From: Myxocyprinus asiaticus | Taxonomy: Eukaryota; Chordata; Actinopteri; Cypriniformes; Catostomidae | DNA length: 64,000 bases | Reading direction: 5' to 3' | Assembly: GCF_019703515.2 (NCBI RefSeq) | Contig: NC_059382.1 | Coordinates: 9,744,001 to 9,808,000, forward strand | Shown here: positions 1-9,644 of the stretch, piece by piece | Layout of the letters: each line of letters starts with the position of its first letter | Position numbering within the stretch: position 1 is the stretch's first letter | Program-made: the position numbers and the translations under genes | Notes under the pieces: model-generated | Databases searched by the model: none | What the model was told of the DNA's origin: nothing | Seen by the model: only the letters and a program-made list of their open reading frames with translations

Positions 1-870
1 TGGGCCCCAGTTAGTCAGATACTATCACTATTATGACTATGAGCCAATTTACTAGAGAGGAGAGCGGCATCTTCCCTGGAGGGATGGAGTCCATCTCTCT
101 TTATCAGGTCAGGTCTACCCCAAAAAGTCTTCCAGTTGTCTATGAATCCTATGCTATTCTCCAGACACCACTCAGACATCCAGCCATTCAGTGACACTAA
201 TCTACTATAAACCTCGTCACCATGATGAGCAGGGAGGGGGCCTGAGCATATTACAGTGTCTGACATCATTTTTGCAAGTTCACACATCTCTTTAACATTA
301 TCTTTAGTGATCGCCGACTGGCGAAGCCAGACACCATTAGTGCCAAAATGAATAACAATTATAGAAAATCTACGTTAACAATTGTGGATGGAGTCTCTAT
401 TTCCACGTTCTTTACAATAGAGTCACCAATAACAAGGGCTCTTTCAACATGATTCTCACTGGGTGCATCACTGAGGGGGGAGAACCGATTGAAAACCCTA
501 ACAGGAATGGGAGAGTGGTGTCGCTTTTCTGAGCGAGTATGCTGCCGAGATGTCACCCAGACGCCTTGCAGCGGGGACTCTAGAACCGGAACCAAAGTGT
601 GTGTTGCTCGCTGTACTATCTGCATCCGAAACAGTATCTATTGGCTTCTCTTTCTCACTGACCTCCACTAGCGTTCATATGTGACTAACTCATTAACCTT
701 CTCCGTCAGCCTGACTAATTCCTTACATTTATCACATGTGAATCCCTCACTGCTGACGGAAGAAGCTGTAGTAACACCAACATGCAACATTGCATGTGAC
801 GTGCAACGCAGGAAGCAATAACGAGCATATGCCATGACTTACCGCAATTGTTTGTAGTTGCTGGTTGTTC
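1..870 (-). pseudogene. Broken LINE (CR1/L2-like) ORF1 with SGNH-esterase segments
   Basis: Read on the minus strand, three broken protein segments follow each other. Around 810-660 there is a Cys-X2-Cys motif (CDKCKELVRLTEK) followed by a coiled-coil-like stretch. At 625-359 the segment includes the block ALVIGDSIVKNVEIETP. At 287-15 the segment ends with GRPDLIKRDGLHPS. GDSI is the nucleophile block of SGNH hydrolases and D-G-L-H-P carries their Asp-His pair. SGNH-type esterase domains are known in ORF1 proteins of CR1/L2 retrotransposons. Stops and frame breaks between the segments (around 290-358 and 655) show that it is dead. It lies antisense within an LSR intron. An unrelated lipase gene is less likely, because no introns or splice sites separate the pieces. 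Confidence 0.6.
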
Positions 871-1173
871 CTGAGTGGCGAGGGTTTGAGATCGATGTGA
901 TACCCTCACGCATTTGTATTTTTTTTTTTATAGTTGTTCTTCATAAGCGGTGCTTTGAGATCGATGCAATAATCCGTGTAACACAGAGGAGAAAACGGGT
1001 GTGCACTGTAAAATGCACGCAGTTTAATTGTGATAAAAATAGAAAGCGGATGCATGAGGAAAATGCACGCAGTTGTATCACGATAAGAGGATAATGCGGG
1101 GGGGATAACCACTCACAACTGTCACATCTGTAACGCCGGTTTGTCCTCATTAATGTGAGAGAGAATAAAAATT
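871..1173. other. LSR intron, no gene seen
   Basis: Non-coding DNA with two imperfect copies of a short block (tttgagatcgatg at about 886 and 955) and two copies of aaaatgcacgcagtt (about 1010 and 1060). No coding signal is seen. Confidence 0.4.
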
Positions 1174-3253
1174 CAGGGCTCAACGCTAAGGATTTTTTCT
1201 ACTGGCCCGGATGGGCCAGTGCTTCCGAATTTTACTGGCCCTGCCAAAATTTTCACTGGCCCCAACACAAAAATGACAAATAGCTTTTTTTACCATCATG
1301 GCTTTAAAAAAATATGTCCGAAGATAAATATTTTTTACATATCTTATATTTTTAATACAATGTACCCCAGGGGCCTGGGTAGCTCAGCAAGTAAAGATGC
1401 TGACTACCACCCCTGGAGTCTCAAGTTCGAATCCAGGGCGTGCTGAGTGACTCCAGCCAGGTCTCCTAAGCAACCTAATTGGCCTGGTTGCTAGGGAGGG
1501 GAGAGTCACATGGGGTAACCTCCTTGTGGTCACTATAATGTGGTTCGCTCTCGGTGGGGCGCGTGGTGAGTTGTGCGTGGATGCCGTGGAGAATAGCATG
1601 GCCTCCACACGCGCTAGGTCTCCACGGTAACGCACTCAACAAGCCACGTGACAGAATGCGCGGATTGATTGTCTCAGACGCAGAGGCAACTGAGATTCGT
1701 CCTCTGCCACCCGGATTGAGGCAAGTCACTACGTCACCACGAGGACTTAAAGCGCATTGGGAATTGGGCATTCTAAATTGAGGAGAAAAAGGGGAGAAAA
1801 AAAAATACAATGTCCCCCAAAGTTTAACCACATTTATAATTTGCAAGATATGATTTATGCCTTATGTAATCCCATATATGCGCTTTACAGATATAAATTA
1901 ATAAATACATCATATTAACTTCAGCCGTCCTACCATTTACACGTGCTTTTAAGCCAAGAGTTCTGTGGAGGAGATGATGGGCTTTCGGTCACATGTTTAG
2001 TCATGCTGTCATGCAACTTTTGCCCATGTGTAGTGTTTTCACAAGAAGGATCAAAGATTTAGTCACTGAGTTAAAGATTTGATTATTGGCTGAGAGAACA
2101 GACTTGCTACTAAATCGGTTGTGTTGTGTAATATACAGTAGGTAGATATTAGGCCTAATCTGTGAATTAACAATGTGTATATAACATGAAATCAGACAAC
2201 CCAAACAAGACCAACACTGACTGATATACAAAGAACAAAAACAAAAATACCTGTATGGTTCAGAAATGAGAAATGTAACAGGTGTTTTATGAAGATGATA
2301 TGAAGTAGATTGTTTCAAATATTTATCTTCACCCTGCAGCTGAACAGCTCTGATAATAATAGCTTAATAGCCATAGTGATCTTGCTTCTTTTCATATCAA
2401 ATGCCATTATCATGTCAAATTAATGTTTACATTTTGAAACATTACCTAATTAAATGTATACTTACATTTTGGATATTGAGCAGCGTGATTTCCAGACACG
2501 TGTATAACTGGGGTTTAACAAAATGTATTATGTCTCATTCGGCGCTTCATTTCTAAAGGCGAATTAATGAGAGAAAATGTTTGTTTTTTTACAGTGGGAA
2601 TAAAACTAGCGCTCTGTCCCTTTACGAGAGCACATGCATGTTAAAAAGTCTATGCTGCACGGAGAGAGATGATGACGAGACCTATGCACGGAGAGACATG
2701 GATTTTCAGTCCTATAGAAAGAAACTGTTGATTTCTTGTGTTCCAATGTGTGGATTACTAAATTTCACCAACATGTAAAAACGAAAAATGTGGGGATTTC
2801 GCGCACTGTGAACACGGAATGTGCGGGGATACTTAAAATGTTGCACAAGACGTTAAATCCCGCTACGAAATTCATTAAGTGGGTTTTTTTCCTGCTATTT
2901 TCTACACATTGGTAATAGCTGCTGCTAAGACACTTGGAAAAGAGCGAGGACAGTGCTAGGAGAGTGCGCTCGGCGTCTGCACGATCTTGTGCGTGCACGC
3001 GACTGTACCTTGGCACGTCCAGTATATTATGCATTTGCGCGTCTTTGCGAGATAAATATACTCACGCTCGTTCCTCGGTTAGAAGACTTCGTTCGCGCCA
3101 TGTAATTTTTGTGCTCTCTCGCTTGTTGTTTGCTTGCACTAATGTTATAAATGCAGCACTGGCCCAATCAGGCAAGTGACAGTTCTAGCAGATGGCTTAA
3201 ATCTTTCTCACACTGGCCCCGGGCCATCGGGCAGTCCTTATTGTCGAGCCCTG
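1174..3253. mobile_element. Non-autonomous DNA transposon with cagggctc ends
   Basis: The left end (cagggctcaacgctaagga, then runs containing ctggccc and gggccagtg) is inverted at the right end (ctggccccgggccatcgggc ... gtcgagccctg). Both ends carry the same GGCC-rich subterminal block. No transposase is visible inside. A tRNA-type SINE has inserted at 1369-1803, so this element is older than that SINE. I could not find a convincing target-site duplication. Confidence 0.55.
1369..1803 (+). mobile_element. tRNA-derived SINE, copy 1
   Basis: The head resembles a tRNA gene, with an A-box-like segment (gggtagctcagcaagtaaag) and a B-box (aagttcgaatcc). A conserved body of about 350 bp and an A-rich tail follow. 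The copy is flanked by aatacaatgtacccc (1354-1368) and aatacaatgtccccc (1804-1818), a 14/15 target-site duplication, which supports retroposition. Three more copies lie at 6395, 17947 and 58094 (reverse). Confidence 0.85.
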
Positions 3254-3691
3254 AAATTAAATATTACATGTTCTTAGGAGTGCCAACCATTCTACATTTT
3301 TTAGCTGTCGTTACCTCTGAATTGTGCATTTGAATTCACAAAGTTTTAACAAAGTGTTGATAATTATTATTATTTTTCATTTTGACATTTTCATGCTAAT
3401 AACCAATATGCCAATGGTTTTAATTTGGCCAATAATTGGCTGAAAAATATCGGCAGCCAATACTTCGGTGCATCCCTAGTTTTCTTTGTTAGTCACGTCT
3501 GGTGTTTATGTATAATAATTTCTTTCATGCTTTCTTCTTATTACCTTACCATGACTGGGTGGGCCAAGTTTCTGTTCGCCAATGTGTAAATGTGGATGTC
3601 ATGTGTTGATTCATTCATGTGTGTGTGACAGTAACAAATGGCAAATGAGAAACACTATGTAACACTGATGTTAAGTGTCTCTTGTTTACAG
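3254..3691. other. LSR intron with fragment of a DNA transposon end
   Basis: Around 3400-3476 the sequence ends in gtgcatccctag, a motif typical of one terminus of hAT-type MITEs (inverted: tagggatgcaccgaag). Only this end is recognisable. The rest is AT-rich intron leading to the acceptor at 3690-3691. Confidence 0.35.
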
Positions 3692-3889
3692 TATATGAGG
3701 CTGGTAAAATGGTAAAATCGGGTGTGCCAAGTCAGTATGCACCCACTGTCTACGCACCAAGCATGTATGGCCAACCAGCCTATGGAGTGGGTGGGGTTGC
3801 GCCAGGCATACCCATGCTGCCTATGCCAGCAGGCGTTACTGGCGCTCCATCCAATGGCTATGGTAGAGAATATGATGGGGCCAGCTCTG
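3692..3889 (+). CDS. lsr: LSR (angulin-1), first exon in window, cytoplasmic tail
   Basis: LSR is a type I membrane protein that takes up triglyceride-rich lipoproteins and, as angulin-1, recruits tricellulin to tricellular junctions. This 198-bp exon lies between an acceptor (tttacag, AG at 3690-3691) and a donor (GT at 3890) and is phase 1 at both ends. It encodes YEAGKMVKSGVPSQYAPTVY and a Tyr/Pro/Gly-rich stretch to EYDGASS, which matches the juxtamembrane tail of vertebrate LSR (Y-x-A-G-K, S-G-V-P-S-x-Y-A-P). The Ig domain, membrane helix and start codon are upstream of the window, so the gene is partial here. ILDR1/ILDR2 are the nearest paralogues; the later exons favour LSR. Confidence 0.9.
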
Positions 3890-3976
3890 GTAGGCTTTCA
3901 TAAAAATACAAAATTCCTAATTCACCTTGATTGATTTTGCATTTATTTATGTAATTGTTTCATTCTTTCACAACAG

Positions 3977-4027
3977 TTGGTCAGGGATCTCAAGTGCCAT
4001 TGCTGCAAGAGCACGACAACGGAGGAA
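3977..4027 (+). CDS. lsr: LSR, 51-bp exon
   Basis: A short phase 1-1 exon between cacaacag (AG 3975-3976) and gtgagt (4028). It encodes VGQGSQVPLLQEHDNGG. The V-P-L-L block is a conserved element of the LSR tail. The preceding intron is only 87 bp. The exon length is a multiple of 3, so it could be skipped without breaking frame. Confidence 0.85.
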
Positions 4028-4204
4028 GTGAGTGAAAATGTTTTACTAAATCAGAATGTTGGACCTATGTTTATATTAGTGTCTCATTTTTTCCACTGTG
4101 TATACATGGTTTGACTTTGCACTGACAGTGTGCATTCAAACTTAAGGCTTAGAATATCTAGAAATAGGTATGTGATAAATGTCTAAGATCTTAATTGTTT
4201 TCAG

Positions 4205-4333
4205 CCCGTAGTGGATACCGCGTCCAGGCCGACCAAGATGGAAACCCAACTCGGGTGCTTTACTACATGGAGCGAGAACTGGCCAACCTCGACCCTAGTC
4301 GCCCAGGAAATGCTGGAGGCAAATACAGCCGTC
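4205..4333 (+). CDS. lsr: LSR, 129-bp exon with SGYRVQA...RVLYYMERELANLDPSRPG
   Basis: The acceptor is ttttcag (AG 4203-4204) and the donor gtgagt (4334); the exon is phase 1-1. It encodes SGYRVQADQDGN, then RVLYYMERELANLDPSRPG. This is the most conserved cytoplasmic block of the LSR/ILDR family and the strongest evidence for the gene call. It is a multiple of three bases, so in-frame skipping is possible. It lies 177 bp after the preceding small exon. Confidence 0.93.
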
Positions 4334-4429
4334 GTGAGTTCTGGGGATGGAGTTCTGTCCTTATAGTGGAGTCTGGGTTATAGCAGAATGGTGTAAAACC
4401 CACTTTACGTGGTTTAACATAGTAGGACA

Positions 4430-4692
4430 TATTCCTGGATCAACATTCTTTGCGATCACAGAAAACCTGTAAATATCAAGGAGTTTTAAAATGGTAATTT
4501 CCAGACCAAGAAGAGTCATGGAAATATATTAAATCTGAATATGATGTATTGAAAATTTTGTGAGTACTATAAAACCTTTATTATTATGTAGAATAGGACC
4601 GTACTATATTTTTTCCTTTTTAAAAAAACAATCTTAAACCAGAAATCATGAACATCTTAAAGTCATTTAAAAGTCATGGAAATTAATTGGTA
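4430..4692. repeat. Diverged dispersed repeat (gtcatggaaat type)
   Basis: Blocks such as agtcatggaaat and ttttaaaa recur here and again at about 6150-6370 in the next LSR intron. This indicates an old dispersed repeat present twice. No coding content is seen. Confidence 0.35.
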
Positions 4693-5384
4693 AAAGGGAT
4701 AGTTCACCCAAAAATGAAAACTCTCCCATCATTTACTCACCCTCATGCCATCTCAGATGTGTGTGACTTTCTTTCTTCTGCTGAACACGGACAAAGACTT
4801 TTAGAAAAATATGTCTGCTCTGGTGGACCATTCAATGCAAGTGAATGGTGACCAGAACTTTGAAGCCCCAAAAAGGACATAAAGGCAGCATAAAAGTAAT
4901 TCATATGACTACAGTAGTTACATCCATGTCTTCAGAAAAGATATTATAGGTGTGGATGAGAAACTGATCAATTGTTTTAAAATCTTTTTTACTATAAATG
5001 TCCACTTTCACCAGCCATCCTAAGCGCTCTTCTCCCCTAAGTGTTCTACTTTTGTTTTTGGCGATTCACATTCTTTGTGCATATCATAAAAAAAAAAAAG
5101 GACTTAAATATTGATCTCTTTCTCACCTACACCTATCATTTTGCTTCTAAAGATATGGATTTAACCTCTGGAGTCATATGAATTACTTTTATGTTGCCTT
5201 TATGTCCTTTTCGGTGCTTCAGAGTTCTGGCCACCATTCACTTGCATTGAATGGACCAACAGAGCTGAGATTTTTTTCTAAAAATCTTTGTGTTCAGCAG
5301 AAGAAAGAAAGTCAAACACATCTGGGATGGCATGAGGGTGAGTACATTTTAAGAGAATTTTCATTTTTGAGTGAACTATTCCTA
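4693..5384. mobile_element. Palindromic (foldback) MITE, copy A
   Basis: The left end (gggatagttcacccaaaaat) is inverted at the right end (atttttgagtgaactattcc). The arms stay complementary for about 330 bp: for example tgcaagtgaatggtgacca at 4838 pairs with ggccaccattcacttgca at 5230, and gcagcataaaagtaattcat at 4886 has its inverse at 5178-5200. The whole unit is therefore one imperfect hairpin. No transposase is present. Sister copies lie in MAG introns at 45998-46643 and 55221-55812. It occupies most of the LSR intron 4334-5738. Confidence 0.8.
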
Positions 5385-5738
5385 TCACAGATCTGGGAAT
5401 TCTATATGTACTACTTAGGTAAATCACTTTATGCGTGGAAACCCACAGGCAATCTAAAGAAAACAAAGGTCGTTTTAACCTTGTTTCCTATAGATTCTCT
5501 TTTTTTCCAAGACTGGGGGAAAATTATGTTTGTTTGTTTGTTTTTTTGTAATTGTTTCATTATGTAACTCTTCATTAAAACCTTCCTTCTCTTTTGGTCT
5601 TTCTGGTTTTCCCTCTTCTGGTACTCGTTTGCTCACTCACTCACAATCACACTCACCTAATCTAAACTACACTTCCACTCCTGTTTATCTTGGCTGTCTT
5701 TCCTGTTTCTCTTTCTCATTCTCTCTCCTATTCTCCAG
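5385..5738 (+). other. LSR intron 3' part, pyrimidine-rich
   Basis: Unique-looking intron that becomes strongly pyrimidine-rich from 5580 to the acceptor ctattctccag (AG 5737-5738). No gene of its own is seen. Confidence 0.5.
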
Positions 5739-6027
5739 TGGATGGTATGAGTGAGGTGAGCTCACTGCACGACGGTCCAGACTCTCGAAATCGAGGTCGG
5801 GCTAGACCCCCTCAGCTCACCACGGTGTATGATGATGTGGACGAGAATATGAGCACCATCAGCAGCGTTTCTCAGCACATGCGGCGGGACGAGCCCAGGC
5901 GAGGCCCTGATTATCGAGGGCGTGCCCGATCTATGGAGAACTTGGATGATATTGGCCGCAATTACAGAGACCGGGATGACTATCCACCTGCCCGCCGAGA
6001 CGGTGGGCCTAGGGGCGGTGGGAGAGG
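5739..6027 (+). CDS. lsr: LSR, Arg/Asp-rich cytoplasmic exon (MSEVSSLHD)
   Basis: A 289-bp exon, phase 1 at the start and phase 2 at the end, between ttctccag and gtgagt (6028). It encodes DGMSEVSSLHDGPDSRNRGR, then VYDDVDENMSTISSVSQHMR and the repeated R-G-R-A-R-S/P motif (RARPP, RARSMENLDD). The M-S-E-V-x-S-L-H block is diagnostic of LSR tails. Arg/Ser-rich stretches of this type are phosphorylated in the mammalian protein, which is family knowledge rather than something seen here. Confidence 0.92.
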
Positions 6028-6394
6028 GTGAGTGAGTGAATCGTATAGTTATTGGAAAAACAAGAACCAGCAATAGTCACGATAGACAGACAGCATGCCT
6101 CCGGACCACCCATAGTCCATTCACTGATTGTCTGATGTATTTTTCAAAGGTTCCCATGGTCGTGGAAAACCAGGAAATATCTGGGAATTTTAAAATTGTG
6201 TTTTCCAGGCATAGAAAAGTCATGTAAATTTATAAAATCAAAAAGTTAATTGGTCAAAATGGTTCACAGATGGGTCTAAATTATTCATTACCATATCAGT
6301 CTAAATCAAAATTTAAAAAAAAATAGTTTTTTTCAGAATTCATGATTAACTGGAAAAGTCATGAAAATTCAATGATTAAAAAGGGTGGAAACCA
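6028..6394. other. LSR intron with diverged dispersed repeat
   Basis: Contains the second copy of the agtcatg-type diverged repeat (about 6150-6370). No exon is seen. Confidence 0.35.
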
Positions 6395-6827
6395 TGGGGC
6401 CTGGGTAGCTCAGCGAGTATTGATGCTGACTACCACCCCTGGAGTCGTGAGTTTGAATCCAGGGTGTGCTGAGTGACTCCAGCCAGGTCTCCTAAGCAAC
6501 CAAATTGGCCCGGTTGCTAGGGAGGGTAGAGTCACATGGGGTAACCACCTCGTGGTCACGATTAAGTGGTTTTCGCTTTCAATGGGGCGCGTGGTAAGTT
6601 GTGCGTGGATCGCGGAGAGTAGCATGAGCCTCCACGTGCTTTGAGTCTCCCGTAGTATCGTGCACAGCGAGCCACGTGATAAGATGCGCGGATTGACTGT
6701 CTCAGAAGCGGAGGCAACTGGGACTTGTCCTCCGCCACCTGGACTGAGGTGAGTAACCGTGCCACCACGAGGACCTAGTAAGTAGTGGGAATTGGGCATT
6801 CCAAATTGGGGAGAAAAGGGGATAAAA
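6395..6827 (+). mobile_element. tRNA-derived SINE, copy 2
   Basis: Same family as the copy at 1369: head ggcctgggtagctcagcgag, B-box gagtttgaatcc, and a tail of gagaaaagggg then A/T-rich bases. The flanks ttaaaaagggtggaaacc (6376-6393) and ttaaaaaagggtgggaaccc (from 6828) form an imperfect target-site duplication. It lies sense in an LSR intron. Confidence 0.85.
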
Positions 6828-6846
6828 TTAAAAAAGGGTGGGAACC

Positions 6847-8409
6847 CTATATTGCACTCTTAAGTCACAGTCTGACGTGATCTGGCAAACTCTAATCTGA
6901 TTGGCTGACATTTACGCAATTTCTGGCAATTGGGGTGCACTTTTTTGCAGTTTTGTTTTTAGGCAATTAAAAGAAAGGAAACTGAATATCCAAGAGCATA
7001 ACTGTATATTCCACTTAATTTTCTGAGTTTTGTCTCTCAACTAATCAGTACTTATTACTTGTGTACAGACCTAATTTCTGATTCAAAAGTCTACACATTT
7101 CTGCTAATTACTCACGTGTTGTCTGTTAAACTAATTGCGGACTGATACTACTATGTAGTCATTAGTTTGAGTTTATGCACGCTGGTTTTTTTTTATTGTG
7201 GTATGTGGTTACGCTGTATACCAGTACTAACAAAATATTGCGATACCCAAAATGTTAAAATAATACAATATTATCTCATTGCTAATTTCGGAACCTTACT
7301 ACAGTATGGTGATGATACAATTTTTTTAAGGGATGTGATATTTTTGAGATGAACGAAATTTGACAATGAATTAAATTCAAATCTCTATATGGCCAAATGT
7401 GAAAATTAAACAGCAAAAGGGTGACATTTAATTAATAATATACAGTCTGCATGTGCTGCCCAGTGCATGCTTCAGAATGAACTAGAGGTGCCGCTCTCTG
7501 CTCTGTCATTTACTACACACACAGATTGCATTCACGTGATGCTTATGCAGTGTTTTCGGTGTATGAGCGGCTGTGAACACTCACACGAACTCTTCCTCTG
7601 GTGCAGCTCTGAGAGTTCAGCTCGCAAGTATTTAATATACTTTGGAATGAAACTACCATCAAATCCAAACAGGAACTAAAAGGTCCGCCAAATTAAAAGC
7701 TGCACGACAAAAATATTACTACTGTATAGAAAATATTTATGTATTTATAGTAGCAATAATATTAATAACAATAATTAACATCAAGTGGTTTTATATTTAT
7801 TATTATTAATTTATATATACGCAATATCACAAAAGCAAGTGTACTGAATGTCAGCGTGCTGTGATTCAGCCATAGCAGCCTTGTGCCAGAGGTAATCAGA
7901 TTTTTTTCATTTATACTGTGAAGCTATTTTATCCAGCATTTTATATGATCAAATATAAAATAGCAATTTTTTACATTTTTTATATAAGATTATATTTAAA
8001 TTTTATTAAAGCTTTATGTATTCATTTCATTAAACATTGTTTTGATGATAACATTTAATTAAAACTTGAAATTCAGACAAATTTTAACTTAAAATGCAGA
8101 ATTTATTGCTGCAAGACTTTGTGCAGTGCTTTTACATGCAGTTCTTTAAAATGTTTACTACTACTTATTTTACATGCTTTGTGAAGTGTCCTTGAGTCCT
8201 TGAAAGGCACTATATGCAAAAGTATTATAATTATTATTATTTTAATCAAGTAACTTTTTTTGTCATTTCATCAGTAATCTGAGGCCATTTATTTGTTGCC
8301 CAAGTATTGATTAAATATCGATACTGAGGTACCAGGGCTGGTATCGTACCGAAGCCTAAATTTTGGTATCGGAGCAACTCTAATGTGGTATCAACTACCA
8401 TATTTTAGA
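6847..8409. other. AT-rich LSR intron, no gene seen
   Basis: Non-coding. Motifs around 8320-8385 (cagggctggtatcgtaccga, ttttggtatcggagcaactc) look like the terminus of a MITE. I found no matching left end, so I give no boundaries. No splice-flanked open frame is visible. Confidence 0.35.
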
Positions 8410-8618
8410 TACAGTGTTGTGAAAAAGTATTTGCCCTTCCCGATTTCTTCTATTTTTGTGTATTCATACTAAATTGTTTTAGGTCTTTAAATGAGATATA
8501 ACAAAGGCAACCTGAGTAAACACAAAATACAGTCAAATATATATATATTTTTATTGAAGCAAAAAAGTTATCCAACACGTATATCCCCCATGTGAAAAAC
8601 GTAACTGCCCCCTTAAAC

Positions 8619-9632
8619 TTAATAGCTGGTTGTGCCACCTTTAGCAGCAACAACTGCAACCAAATGCTTCCAATAACTGGAAATCAGTCTTTCACAACGC
8701 TGTGGTGGAATTTTGGCCCATTTTTCTTTGCAGAAATGCTTTAGTTCAGCCACATTGGGGGGTTTTCTAGCATGAACTGCCTGTTTAAGGTCCTGCCACA
8801 GCATCTCGATCGGGTTCAAGTCAGGACTTTGACTAGGTCACTCCAAAACTTTCATTTAGCTTCTTTTGAGCCATTCAGAGGTGGACTTACTCCTATGCTT
8901 TGGGTCATTGTCACAGTCATGCTTGAGCTTCAACTCATGGACTGATGACTGGACGTTCTCCTTTAGGGTTTTCTGGTAGAGAGCAAAATTCTTGTTTCCC
9001 TCAATGATTGCAAGTCGTCCTGGCCCTGAAGCAGCAAAGCATCCCCACACCATCACACTACCACCACCATGCTTGACTGTAGGTATGATGATGATGTTTT
9101 TGTGGAATTCTGTATTTGATTTACGCCAGATGTAACGGGACCCCTGTCTTCCAAACAGTTCCACTTTTGACTCATCAGTCCACAGAACATTCTCACAAAA
9201 GATTTGAGGATCATCAAGGTGTGTTTTGGCAAAATTCAGATGAGCCTTAATGTTCTTCTGGGTTAGCAATGGTTTTCATCTCGCCACTCTTCCATGGATG
9301 TGATTTTTGGCCAGTGTCTTTCTGATAGTGGAGTCACTAACAGTGACCTTTATTGATGCGAGAGAGGCCTGCAGTTCCTTGGATGTTGTCCTCAGCTTTT
9401 CTGTGACTTCCTGGAGGAGTCATCCCTGTGCTCTTGGAGGAATTTTGGAAGGTCGGCCACTTCTGGGAAGGTTCACTACTGTTCCAAGTTTTCTCCATTT
9501 TGAGATAATGGCTCTCACTGTGGTTCTTTGGAGTCCCAGAGCCTTTGAAATAGCTTTGTAACCCTTCCCAGACTGATGTATTTCAATCACCTTTTTCCTC
9601 ATAATTTCTGGAATTTCTTTCAACCTTGGCAT
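8619..9632 (-). pseudogene. Tc1-type transposase, disrupted
   Basis: The pieces run MPRLKEIPEIMRKKVIEIHQ (N-terminal helix-turn-helix, from 9632), then GLQRTTVRAIISKWRK and LPRSGRPSK (GRPR-like linker). Next is the DDE core with W-T-D-E-S-K-V-E-L-F-G (near 9170), NDPKH and NPIEMLWQDL (near 8800). The C-terminus is VVAAKGGTTSY. The full span of about 338 codons fits Tc1 transposases. It is dead: frames change near 9420, 9270 and 8840, and the usual P-K-H-T reads P-K-H-R. The start codon lies only 11-12 bp from the nested insertion at 9643. Confidence 0.88.
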
Positions 9633-9644
9633 AGTGTGCTACTA

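Noticed and set aside
5178..5567. 129-residue + strand frame in an LSR intron
   Set aside because: Most of it reads through the right arm of a palindromic MITE; incidental.
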